Shown here: one piece after another, positions 53,481 through 60,618 of the stretch
Position numbering within the stretch: position 1 is the stretch's first letter
Layout: every line of letters starts with the position of its first letter
Assembly: GCA_020851075.1 (NCBI GenBank)
Contig: JADZDL010000203.1
Span: 1 to 60,618, forward strand
DNA: 60,618 nucleotides
Origin: Planctomycetota bacterium
Lineage (GTDB): Bacteria; Planctomycetota; UBA1135; UBA2386
Direction of reading: 5' to 3'
Translations under genes and position numbers: made by a program
The notes under the pieces: generated by a model
What the model was told of the DNA's origin: nothing
What the model saw: only the letters and a program-made list of their open reading frames with translations
Database searches by the model: none

Positions 53481-54889
53481 CGACGGAAACGTTGCCGGTG
53501 ACGTGGCAGGCAGGGTCGAGTTTTGCGAGCCGTCGGTTTCACTTCGTCGGCGTCGGCGGTTCGGGCATGAGCGGGCTCGCGCGCTTGCTGCGCGGCTCGG
53601 GCGCGGACCTGAGTGGCAGCGACATGAGCGGCGGTCAGCTCTTGGATACCCTGTCCGAGCGAGGTTGTGATATCTGGGTTGGCTGCCAGCCGTCGCGCAT
53701 CGTCGGCGAGGACGGGTATGTGATCCGCAGTGCCGCCGTGCCGAGCAGCGACCCTGAGGTGCAGGAATGCGTTCGCCGGGGATTCACGTCGTTGTTGTAC
53801 GCCGAAGCGGTTGGCCGGCTCAGTGAAGGGCGCCGGACGCTGGCGATTGGTGGCACCCACGGCAAGACGACGACCACCGGGCTCACCGTGGCGGCGTTGC
53901 GTGGCGCGGGTCTCGATCCGGCGCACCTGATCGGCGGCGAGGTGCCCGAACTCGGGGGCAACGGGCACGGTGGCACGAGTCCTGAGTTCGTCGTCGAAGC
54001 TTGCGAGTTCAACCGCAGCTTCCACAACCTGCGGCCGTTCGGCGCGGCGATCCTCAACGTCGATCACGACCACTTCGATTGTTACCCGTCGACGGACGAA
54101 CTCGTCGCGGCGTTCGCCGGTTACCTCGCGCGCGTGCGGCCAGGCGGCACGGCGCTCGTCGAAGAAGCCGTGCCGACGGCCGTCTTGAACAGCCTGCGCA
54201 GCGATGTGCACATCCTCACCGTCGGTTCGGGGTTGTGGGCTGACATCCGTGCCCTCGAAGTCGGCGACTCGCTCGGGCGGTTTTCGTTTGTGCCCATGGT
54301 GCTCGGTCGGCGGTTGCCGCGAGTGCAGCTCGCGCTGTCGGGCCGTCACAACATGCACAATGCCCTGTTTGCGCTCGGTCTGGCGCAGGTGGCTGGGGTC
54401 GACATGGTCGGCGCCTGCCAGGGGCTGGCCGGGTTCTCGGGGGTGCGTCGCCGCTTTGAACTGCACACTGGGGCTGGCGGTGGCCTGCTCGTAAACGACT
54501 ACGCGCACCATCCTGCCGAGATCCGCGTCGTTCTGCAGGCCGCGCGCAAGCGGTTCCCGGGGCGGCGGTTGCTCGTGGCGTTCCAGCCGCACCAGTTCCA
54601 GCGTACGCGCTGCCTGCTGCCGCAGTTTGCGGAAGTGCTGGCGCAGGCCGACATGACCCTGGTCGCGGACATCTATGGGGCTCGCGAAAGCGCCGAGATG
54701 AAGGCCTCGGTGAGTGCAGAGGACCTCGTGTTGGCCGTGCGCGAGTGTGGCGGGCAGTGCGAGACGGGCGGGACCATTGCCGCGTTGCCGGCGCGCATCG
54801 CCGGGTTGCGTCGGCCGGAGGATCTCGTCCTGGTGCTTGGGGCTGGCGACATCGATCAGGCCGTGGGAGGCATCCTTGCGGGGCTCTGA
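53477..54889 (+). CDS. murC: UDP-MurNAc-L-alanine ligase MurC
   Basis: The 470-residue Mur ligase has FHFVGVGGSGMSGLARLL (Rossmann-like N-terminus), the P-loop LAIGGTHGKTTTTGLTV, VVEACEFNRSF and LNVDHDHFDCY, SGRHNMHNALFAL, and VNDYAHHPAEIRVVL with FQPHQFQRTR. It joins L-alanine to UDP-MurNAc. The start overlaps murG by four bases, and the 3-prime end overlaps murB by 14 bases. All key motifs are present. Confidence 0.94.
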   Translation: MTTETLPVTWQAGSSFASRRFHFVGVGGSGMSGLARLLRGSGADLSGSDMSGGQLLDTLSERGCDIWVGCQPSRIVGEDGYVIRSAAVPSSDPEVQECVRRGFTSLLYAEAVGRLSEGRRTLAIGGTHGKTTTTGLTVAALRGAGLDPAHLIGGEVPELGGNGHGGTSPEFVVEACEFNRSFHNLRPFGAAILNVDHDHFDCYPSTDELVAAFAGYLARVRPGGTALVEEAVPTAVLNSLRSDVHILTVGSGLWADIRALEVGDSLGRFSFVPMVLGRRLPRVQLALSGRHNMHNALFALGLAQVAGVDMVGACQGLAGFSGVRRRFELHTGAGGGLLVNDYAHHPAEIRVVLQAARKRFPGRRLLVAFQPHQFQRTRCLLPQFAEVLAQADMTLVADIYGARESAEMKASVSAEDLVLAVRECGGQCETGGTIAALPARIAGLRRPEDLVLVLGAGDIDQAVGGILAGL

Positions 54890-55772
54890 CCTGCGCGAGG
54901 CGCTGCGCAACATGCGCGGCGCGGTGCGCGAGAACGTGCCGCTCGCGCCGATGATGCACCTGCGCATCGGTGGCCCGGCGGACTGGTTTCTCGAGCCCTT
55001 CGCCGAAGAGGATGCGGCGCTCGCCGTGCGGGTCTGCCGCGAACTCGGCGTGCCGTTGCGCGTGCTCGGCGGTGGCAGCAACGTAGTCATCGCCGACGCC
55101 GGCGTGCGCGGCGCGGTCATGCACTTCCACAACCTGAAGCGCATGGTGCGCGATGGCAATCGCCTCACGGTTGGCGCCGGGGTCTCCTTGCCCAATCTGC
55201 TGCGTTCGGCCAAGGAAGCGGGGTTGGCGGGGCTCGAGCGCCTGACCGGCATTCCGGCCGAAGTTGGCGGCGCCGTGGCGATGAACGCGGGCACGCGCGA
55301 TGGCGAGACCTTCGACCTGCTCGTGTCCCTCATCGTCGTCGAGCCCGACGGGAGCATCGCCGTGCGCGGCAAGGATCAGTTCCGGCAGGTGTATCGCGAC
55401 GGTGGGCTTGGGGACGCCATCGTGCTGCAGGCGACCTTCCAACTCGAACCTGACGACCCCAAGGCGATCTTCGAACGCTTCTCGGCGAGTCTGAAGAAAC
55501 GCAATGCGACCCAGCCCGTCTCGCAGCGCAGCGTCGGCTGCGTGTTTCGCAACCCACCCGGGGACGCCGCGGGCCGGCTCATCGAAGCCGCCGGCTGCAA
55601 GACGCTGAAGATCGGGGCCCTTGAGGTGAGTGGCATGCATGCCAATTACTTCGTCAACGCCGAGGGCGGCACGGCGGCGGACTTCGTGGCCCTCATGCAG
55701 GAGGTGCGACGGCGCGTGCACGACAAGTTTGGGGTCGAGCTGCAGCCCGAGGTGAAGTTCTGGGGTTTCTGA
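54876..55772 (+). CDS. murB: UDP-N-acetylenolpyruvoylglucosamine reductase MurB
   Basis: The 298-residue flavoprotein has APMMHLRIGGPADWFLEP, the FAD loop VLGGGSNVVIADAGV, LTGIPAEVGGAVAMNAGTRDGE, SQRSVGCVFRNPPGDAAG with the proton-donor serine, and LQPEVKFWG with the late glutamate. It reduces enolpyruvyl-UDP-GlcNAc to UDP-MurNAc with NADPH. The layout is the shorter type II form. The best start is TTG 54876, six bases after GGGAGG (54864-54869), which places it inside the murC end. It is the last gene of the dcw run. Confidence 0.9.
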   Translation: MRGSDLREALRNMRGAVRENVPLAPMMHLRIGGPADWFLEPFAEEDAALAVRVCRELGVPLRVLGGGSNVVIADAGVRGAVMHFHNLKRMVRDGNRLTVGAGVSLPNLLRSAKEAGLAGLERLTGIPAEVGGAVAMNAGTRDGETFDLLVSLIVVEPDGSIAVRGKDQFRQVYRDGGLGDAIVLQATFQLEPDDPKAIFERFSASLKKRNATQPVSQRSVGCVFRNPPGDAAGRLIEAAGCKTLKIGALEVSGMHANYFVNAEGGTAADFVALMQEVRRRVHDKFGVELQPEVKFWGF

Positions 55773-55868
55773 GTTGCCCCACTCACTCATCCTGAGACCG
55801 AGCTTGCACCTCGGGGCAGATGCCGTATTGCTGAAAGCCGATAGAGAAGCCACCACCAAGGTGAATCG

Positions 55869-56294
55869 ATGATCGAGGAAACGGAAGTCACGATCGAGTT
55901 CAAGGGCCGTCACGACCACATCACGGAGCGCATGCAGGCGCACGCCGCGCGGAAGATCGCCAAGTTGGCGCGCTTCCACGACCGGCTGGCCCGCATCGAG
56001 GTCGTCGCCGACCACGCCCACAAGAATCCGGAGGTCGAGTTGATCGTGCACATGCGCCGAGGCAACCCGATGATCGCCAAGGATCGCGGCACGTCCTTCT
56101 CCGCGACGATCGACCTGCTGGTCGACAAGGTCGAGGTCCAGCTGCGCAAGCAGAAGGAGAAGAAGAAGGACCACAAGACGCCGGATGGCAAGGCCGTTCG
56201 CGCCGGCGCAAAGGCTGGGAAGCGCGTTGCCAAGGGGCGCAAGGCCGAAGAGGAGACCTACGAAGAGGTCGTCGCGAAGACCATGCGTCGCTGA
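55869..56294 (+). CDS. hpf: Ribosome hibernation-promoting factor, short form (HPF/RaiA family)
   Basis: The 141-residue protein has the HPF/RaiA core: VTIEFKGRHDHITERMQAHAARKIAKLARFH, ARIEVVADHAHKNPEVELIVHM and GTSFSATIDLLVDKVEVQLRKQKEK. It binds the 30S subunit and inactivates ribosomes in slow growth. The C-terminal 45 residues are lysine/alanine-rich and replace the dimerisation domain of long HPF. A good site (AAGGTG) precedes the ATG. It starts an hpf-ptsN-ptsH group, the same order seen in rpoN-linked clusters. Confidence 0.9.
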   Translation: MIEETEVTIEFKGRHDHITERMQAHAARKIAKLARFHDRLARIEVVADHAHKNPEVELIVHMRRGNPMIAKDRGTSFSATIDLLVDKVEVQLRKQKEKKKDHKTPDGKAVRAGAKAGKRVAKGRKAEEETYEEVVAKTMRR

Positions 56295-56423
56295 CCGAGA
56301 GCCCTCGGACGGCGTAGCTTCGGGGCGTCGGCCCGGCCTGCCGATCTGGCGGATCGGGTCTCCCTGCAAGGGTAGTGCAAGCTTCCATTGCTTGTCGGGG
56401 CTGGTTTGTTGACACTGCTGCCC

Positions 56424-56888
56424 ATGATTGGACAGCTGGTCGAACGTGCCGCCCTGGTGGCGCAGATCGAGGCCAAGAACAAGGACGGCGCTCTGAAGGA
56501 GCTGCTTGCGGTGGCGCAGGCAGCTGGCTCCTTCGATGCCAAGCTCCACAAGGCGCTTGCCAAGCGGCTCTCCGAGCGAGAAGCCATTGGCAGCACCGGG
56601 CTTGGCAACAGTGTTGCCGTTCCGCACGTCAAGGGCGAGGACGTCGTTGGCGTTACGTTGGTCCTGGCGCGTAGCAAAGCCGGGCTGGAGTGGCAGGCGA
56701 TCGATGGCCGCCCGGTGCACATCGTGTTCTTGCTGGTCTCCCCAGCCAACGAACCCGAGACGCATCTGCGTTGCCTGCGCTGGATCTCCACGCTGGCGCG
56801 CAGCTCGGACTTCCGGCGGTTCCTGCTCGACGCTCCCGATGATGGGGCGATGCGGGACCTGTTGCGCGAGATGGCGCCCAAGGAGTGA
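56424..56888 (+). CDS. ptsN: PTS EIIA-type regulatory protein (PtsN-like)
   Basis: The 154-residue protein is an EIIA of the fructose/nitrogen type. The phosphorylated histidine is His68 in GLGNSVAVPHVKG, and the strand SKAGLEWQAIDGRPVHIVFLLVSP is conserved. It would accept phosphate from the neighbouring HPr-like protein and act as a regulator rather than a sugar transporter, since no EIIB or EIIC is present. ATG 56424 gives the usual N-terminus; an upstream TTG 56388 would add a hydrophobic stretch. Confidence 0.85.
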   Translation: MIGQLVERAALVAQIEAKNKDGALKELLAVAQAAGSFDAKLHKALAKRLSEREAIGSTGLGNSVAVPHVKGEDVVGVTLVLARSKAGLEWQAIDGRPVHIVFLLVSPANEPETHLRCLRWISTLARSSDFRRFLLDAPDDGAMRDLLREMAPKE

Positions 56889-56890
56889 CC

Positions 56891-57178
56891 GTGAGCGATT
56901 GGGAACCACGTGTCCTCCGGGTCACCTTGTCCAACCGGCACGGCCTGCACGCGCGGCCGGCGCACATGTTCGTGCAGACTGCCAATTCCTATGCGTCCAA
57001 GCTGCAGGTGGGCCGCACCGATGCCGACGAACGCGTCGATGGCAAGTCGATCATGGGCATGATGATGCTCGCCGCTGAGCGCGGGGTCGAACTCGAGCTC
57101 TGCGCCGATGGGCCGGACGCCGAAGCGATGTTGCGTGCCCTCGCCGAACTGGTCGCCGCCAACTTCGGCGAAGACTGA
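56891..57178 (+). CDS. ptsH: HPr-family phosphocarrier (HPr or NPr)
   Basis: The 95-residue protein has the HPr active site NRHGLHARPA with the phospho-histidine at His20, and VDGKSIMGMMML with Ser53 in the position of the regulatory serine of Gram-positive HPr. The fold ends in PDAEAMLRALAELVAANFGED. Its partner is probably the PtsN-like protein two bases upstream, so it may be an NPr (PtsO) equivalent. GTG 56891 lies six bases after AAGGAG; GTG 56885 overlaps the ptsN stop but is too close to that site. No EI gene is in the window. Confidence 0.88.
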   Translation: MSDWEPRVLRVTLSNRHGLHARPAHMFVQTANSYASKLQVGRTDADERVDGKSIMGMMMLAAERGVELELCADGPDAEAMLRALAELVAANFGED

Positions 57179-57296
57179 GAAGGCAGTGACCTGCTGCCGG
57201 CTGTCCTGAGGGCCGGGCGCGCCGAGAGTCGCGGTCGAGGCCCCCTCGTGGCCGGGCTTTCGGTGGCAAAACCCACCGCGTTGAAACCCTGGTCGG

Positions 57297-57310
57297 GGCA
57301 AGCGCTTGCC
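57297..57310. promoter_or_regulatory. Perfect 14-bp palindrome upstream of pilM, possible operator
   Basis: GGCAAGCGCTTGCC is a perfect palindrome about 120 bases before the pilM start. It lies in the 250-base gap between ptsH and pilM, which must hold the pil promoter. A hairpin, CGGTGG/CCACCG around CAAAAC, lies just upstream near 57260-57278. The palindrome could bind a dimeric regulator; no family is implied. Confidence 0.4.
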
Positions 57311-57428
57311 GCCACTTCGGCGCGGATTCCAGGGGGCGTTCCCAAGGGCGGCTCAATCCGGGCCGCACCTTCGGTCGATAGGCGGAGCTGCAAGGCGGCA
57401 CCCCCAAAACGAAGGAGCGCCACTCGTC

Positions 57429-58451
57429 ATGCTGAAGCAGCGCAAGAGCATCGTAGGTCTGGACATCGGCTCCAGTTGTATCAAGGCCGTCGAACTCACT
57501 CGTGAGAAGTACGATCGTGTCATCACTGGCTACGCCCAGATTGACGTTCCCAACGAAGCGGCGCGTCAAGACGCGATCGCGGAGCTCATGCGCGCGGCGA
57601 AGTTCCGCAGCAAGCGTGTAGCGACGGCGGTCAGCGGCAAGAACGTCATCTTCCGCTACATCTCGATGGCCGAGATGTCGGACGACAAACTGCTGCAAGC
57701 GGTGCGGATGGAGGCCGACAAGTACATCCCGTTCGACGTCAGCGAAGTCGAACTCGATGCGCAGAAGATCGGCGCTGGCGTGGATGCCGCGGGCAAGCCT
57801 GACATGAAGGTGCTGCTGATCGCCGCGAAGAAGAGCATCGTCGCCGATCATGCCCGCATCCTTACCGAACTCGGCCTGCAGCCGATTTCGGTGGGAGTCG
57901 ACGGCTTTGCGCTCGGCAACGCCTGGGAGCTCGGCGATCAGGTCAATCCCGGCATCCAGGACCCAGGTCGCACGGTGTCGTTGATCGACATCGGCGCCAC
58001 CAAGTCGAGCATCAACATCCTGCGCGACAACATCAGTTGCTTTGCGCGTGAGGTGCCGATGGGCGGCCAGGACCTGACCAACGCGATCGCCCGACGCCTC
58101 GGTGTCGAGCCCGCGCAGGCCGAAGCGATGAAGCGCGATCCTGGCGAACAGCTCAGCATCGTTCAGGAGGCCACGAGCCAGGTGCTCGAGGACCTCGGTA
58201 ACGAGATCAACCTGTCCTTCGACTTCTTCGAGAATCAGTTCGATGGCGAAGTGCAGGAAGTGTGGCTCACCGGTGGTTCGGCGCTGCTGCCGTTCCTCGA
58301 GGAGAGCTTCGAGAAGATCTTCGAGAAGCGCACCAAGACGTGGAATCCGATCGAAGGCTTGAAGGTGAAGTCGGACAACGTCGACGTCGAGGCTCTCAAC
58401 ACGCTGGCACCGCAGCTCGCGGTGGCGCTCGGCCTGGCCGCTGCATCCTGA
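57429..58451 (+). CDS. pilM: Type IV pilus assembly protein PilM
   Basis: The 340-residue actin-like ATPase has the phosphate-1 motif IVGLDIGSSCIKAVEL, the conserved region DKLLQAVRMEADKYIPFDVSEVELD, phosphate-2 VSLIDIGATKSSINIL, and the adenosine loop VWLTGGSALLPFLEE. In type IV pilus and related systems PilM forms a cytoplasmic ring bound to the tail of PilN. The ATG is preceded by GAAGGAG at 57411-57417, 11 bases away. pilN and pilO follow, each with its own ribosome site. Confidence 0.92.
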   Translation: MLKQRKSIVGLDIGSSCIKAVELTREKYDRVITGYAQIDVPNEAARQDAIAELMRAAKFRSKRVATAVSGKNVIFRYISMAEMSDDKLLQAVRMEADKYIPFDVSEVELDAQKIGAGVDAAGKPDMKVLLIAAKKSIVADHARILTELGLQPISVGVDGFALGNAWELGDQVNPGIQDPGRTVSLIDIGATKSSINILRDNISCFAREVPMGGQDLTNAIARRLGVEPAQAEAMKRDPGEQLSIVQEATSQVLEDLGNEINLSFDFFENQFDGEVQEVWLTGGSALLPFLEESFEKIFEKRTKTWNPIEGLKVKSDNVDVEALNTLAPQLAVALGLAAAS

Positions 58452-58461
58452 GGAGTTCCCC

Positions 58462-59124
58462 GTGATTCGCATCAATCTACTTCCTGCCGAACTGCGCCGC
58501 GGCAATCGCCTGCCGGCGCGCGTGATCGCCGCTGCCTTTGGGGCGGCGGTGGCAACCAGCGCCGCGATTGGCTGGTTTGCCATCGTCTACTTCGGTGACC
58601 TCGGCAACGCGGAGCAATCCCTGCAGTCGGTTGAGGTCAAACTGGCGGAGAAGGAGCAACGTGTTGCCTACCACACGCTGCTCGAACAAAACCGGAAGGA
58701 CTACGCCGAGCGTGTGCAGACGATCCAGTCGATCGGCAAGTCGCGTCGCCTGTGGGCCAAGTTCGCCGACGAACTCATCGATGTCGTGAACCAGACGGAC
58801 CTGGACCGGCATCTGGCGTGGTTTCGCAGCATCTCCGTGAAGGGGGACCCCAAGAAGGGAGCCTCCGTCACCATGCCGGCGTCCGTGCAGGGCGACGAGA
58901 GTTCGCGCGTAGCCAACTTCCACGAGGACCTCGAAGGAGCCCCGTTCTATCCGGATCTGATCCAGAAATCGGATCCGACCTGGCGGCTCGTCATCGAGAA
59001 GGACCGGACACCCTCCGCGTCCCTCGACTTCCCGCTCGTGCTGCAATTCAAGCCGACCGTCGTGGAGCCAGCCGCGAAGAAGGCTGCGGCCAAGACTCCC
59101 CCTGCTGCAACCCCGGCGAAGTGA
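58462..59124 (+). CDS. pilN: Type IV pilus assembly protein PilN
   Basis: The 220-residue protein starts with the PilM-binding motif IRINLLPAELRR. A membrane helix (VIAAAFGAAVATSAAIGWFAIVYF, about 21-44) is followed by a coiled coil (EQSLQSVEVKLAEKEQRVAYH) and a periplasmic domain. The tail is rich in Ala, Lys and Pro. The GTG start has AGGAG six bases upstream. PilN joins PilM to PilO in the inner-membrane alignment complex. Confidence 0.88.
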   Translation: MIRINLLPAELRRGNRLPARVIAAAFGAAVATSAAIGWFAIVYFGDLGNAEQSLQSVEVKLAEKEQRVAYHTLLEQNRKDYAERVQTIQSIGKSRRLWAKFADELIDVVNQTDLDRHLAWFRSISVKGDPKKGASVTMPASVQGDESSRVANFHEDLEGAPFYPDLIQKSDPTWRLVIEKDRTPSASLDFPLVLQFKPTVVEPAAKKAAAKTPPAATPAK

Positions 59125-59135
59125 GGTGACCAACC

Positions 59136-60557
59136 ATGGCTAACTGGACCCAGAAAAAGCAGTTGTTTGCCATCTGCGGCGGCGCCGGGCTCGTTTGCGC
59201 CCTCGCGGTCGGCGGTGTGTTCTACGCGCAGGGCCTGATCGCCGAGATCGAAACTGCAATCGACGGCAAGCAGCAGTCGATTGCCGCTGCGGAGACGAAG
59301 ATCGGGCAGATCCCGACGCTCGAGAAGGAGACCATCATCCTTCGTGAGAACCTCGGCGAATACGTCAAGATCCTGCCGGACACGAAGGCGCTGAACGAAT
59401 TCGTGCGCATGATCAACCAGTTCGAGAATCAGTCGGGCATCAAAGGCACCGGACTGATTCCGAAGACGGGTGCGGCGGCCAAGAGCAGCGAGCGCTTCGC
59501 GCTGATCGAATACAGCTACGATTGCCAGGCGACGCTGTGGGAGTTCCTCAAGTTCGTGAACTTGATCGAGAACTACGAGCGGTTCGTCAGCATCTCGGAA
59601 TTCAGCATCCAGTCGGGAGACAAGGGCAAGCAAGCCGAGACGCGCGAAGGCGACATCGTGCACCAGGTGCGCCTCACGCTGCAGACCTACACCTACAACG
59701 GCAAGCTCTCCGGCAAGGAAGCCAACATTCCCGACTACGAGGGGCAGGTTGCGGCCCTGCGCGAGGAGATCTTCAAGCGGCTGCAGACCATCCGGATCGA
59801 GAAATACACGCAGCGCGGCAACCAGGGTCGTCGCGACATCCTCGTTGATCCGCGCGTCCGGGGCGACGAACATCTCGCCGGGGCGCTTTCCCCGCAGGAA
59901 CAGCGGCCGATCCTGCAGCGTCACCTTGATACGGTAAAGAGCCTTGGCGACATGCTCCAACGCATGCGGCGCCAGGACCTGACGATGTTCGAGCAATACT
60001 CGCTCGAGAAGCGCCTCAAGGAGGGCCTGCTGAGCGCGACGACCGCGGTGGAGTCCGATGCACCGCGGATCACGTACGGCCCCTACAAGGCGCAGTGGGT
60101 GAAGGACGTCGTGCAAGGGCTCGCGGTGGTCCGGGAAGCTCTTGAGGCGAAACAGCACAACGACGAGGTTGTCGACCCGTACTTGCCGCAGAAGGAGTTG
60201 GAGCAGCTGGTCGCTGATCTGCAGAACGACTGCCAGACGGGCCAGCTTGAGGAGGCGAAGACCCGCTACGAGACGATCTCGTCGCGCCTCAACATTCCAC
60301 CTACGGAATCTCGCCATGCCCTCGCGGTGGCGGCGAAAGCGTGGCACATGAAGGCCACGACGGCACTCGACTTCCGCGGCCTTGACCTGCGCCTGCAAGG
60401 GGTGGTCGTCAATCGTGGCGGTCGTTCGGGTGTGTTGCTCAACGGCGAGGTCTACGAAGAAGGCGAATACGTATCGGACGAGCTGCTGGTCAAGCTCGTC
60501 GAGGAAGAGAAGGTCTGGTTCGTGTTCCGCGGGCTCACGCTCGTTCGCACGATGTGA
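59136..60557 (+). CDS. pilO: PilO-like protein with C-terminal PilP-like domain
   Basis: The 473-residue protein has an N-terminal membrane helix (LFAICGGAGLVCALAVGGVFYA), a coiled coil (IETAIDGKQQSIAAAETKIGQIPTLEKE) and the ferredoxin-like PilO domain (QATLWEFLKFVNLIENYERFVSISEFSIQ, VRLTLQTYTYNG). PilO usually ends near residue 200. Here a long helical linker (about 215-390) follows, then a beta domain (LDLRLQGVVVNRGGRSGVLLNGEVYEEGEYV) that resembles PilP. It thus probably joins two pilus proteins in one chain. ATG 59136 has GAGGTG seven bases upstream. Confidence 0.78.
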   Translation: MANWTQKKQLFAICGGAGLVCALAVGGVFYAQGLIAEIETAIDGKQQSIAAAETKIGQIPTLEKETIILRENLGEYVKILPDTKALNEFVRMINQFENQSGIKGTGLIPKTGAAAKSSERFALIEYSYDCQATLWEFLKFVNLIENYERFVSISEFSIQSGDKGKQAETREGDIVHQVRLTLQTYTYNGKLSGKEANIPDYEGQVAALREEIFKRLQTIRIEKYTQRGNQGRRDILVDPRVRGDEHLAGALSPQEQRPILQRHLDTVKSLGDMLQRMRRQDLTMFEQYSLEKRLKEGLLSATTAVESDAPRITYGPYKAQWVKDVVQGLAVVREALEAKQHNDEVVDPYLPQKELEQLVADLQNDCQTGQLEEAKTRYETISSRLNIPPTESRHALAVAAKAWHMKATTALDFRGLDLRLQGVVVNRGGRSGVLLNGEVYEEGEYVSDELLVKLVEEEKVWFVFRGLTLVRTM

Positions 60558-60618
60558 TCTGCGCGCTGCCAACCGGATTCCCTCAAGACGGTGGCGGCGG
60601 CAGTTCGAAGAACACAAT

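Noticed and set aside
56409..56414. TTGACA just before ptsN as a promoter
   Set aside because: The matching -10 would fall inside the coding sequence, beyond the ATG at 56424.
57255..57310. Possible cyclic di-GMP riboswitch before pilM
   Set aside because: There is some likeness in GGCAAAACCC and TTGAAACCC, but the conserved GACGCAAAGCC core and the closing stem are absent.

Overview
The window is high-G+C bacterial DNA, densely packed with genes, and has one tRNA, no rRNA and no CRISPR array. Several features point to Planctomycetota, probably one of the lineages that keep a full peptidoglycan gene set. These are an ECF sigma factor overlapping a kinase-like gene with the planctomycete-style N-terminus, several large secreted proteins with short signal peptides ending in AQ and a shared C-terminal beta module, a GH172/DUF2961 protein, HEAT-repeat exported proteins, and a MoxR/Bat operon. 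The phylum assignment is an inference from gene content; no marker gene was compared.

Layout. (1) 1-2062: tRNA-Arg(UCU) with an encoded CCA, a cluster of small hairpin repeats, then a degraded type I restriction-modification locus: an HsdM gene lacking its catalytic core, followed by rhuM. (2) 2121-7110, minus strand: a methyltransferase, an ECF sigma factor/pseudokinase pair and a secreted protein. (3) 7503-16522, mostly plus strand: Gfo/Idh oxidoreductase, radical SAM protein, Deg-like protease, a secreted DNRLRE protein, a GH172-like protein and a pseudouridine synthase, with one unknown minus-strand gene at 12303-13322. (4) 16524-25150: housekeeping and metabolic genes (methyltransferase, UDP-sugar pyrophosphorylase, recG, nnrE, hydrolase, rRNA uracil methyltransferase, EamA transporter). 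(5) 25455-36982: a HEAT-repeat exported protein and a seven-gene MoxR-DUF58-BatA-BatB-BatC-BatD/E operon whose genes mostly overlap by four bases. (6) 36995-41997: small envelope proteins and lipoproteins, plus two secreted genes (39015-41334) of clearly lower G+C.

(7) 42286-55772: a division and cell wall (dcw) cluster in the order mraZ, rsmH, ftsL-like, ftsI, murE, murF, mraY, ftsW, LysM protein, murG, murC, murB. It is preceded by a promoter with an array of GTGGTG boxes at about 10-bp intervals, which looks like an MraZ operator. MurE carries the DNPR motif of meso-diaminopimelate-adding enzymes. murD, ddl, ftsQ, ftsA and ftsZ are missing from their usual places, and a two-LysM membrane protein sits between ftsW and murG. 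(8) 55869-57178: hpf, ptsN and an HPr gene, the core of the nitrogen-related PTS regulatory set. (9) 57429 to the end: pilM, pilN and a pilO-pilP-like fusion, the inner-membrane assembly platform of type IV pili or a related secretion system.

Most of the window is recognisable. The parts most worth a second look are the FtsQAZ-less dcw cluster with its LysM gene and MraZ boxes, the ECF/pseudokinase pair, the core-deleted HsdM gene, the oxidoreductase/radical SAM/protease trio, and the low-G+C secreted gene pair.
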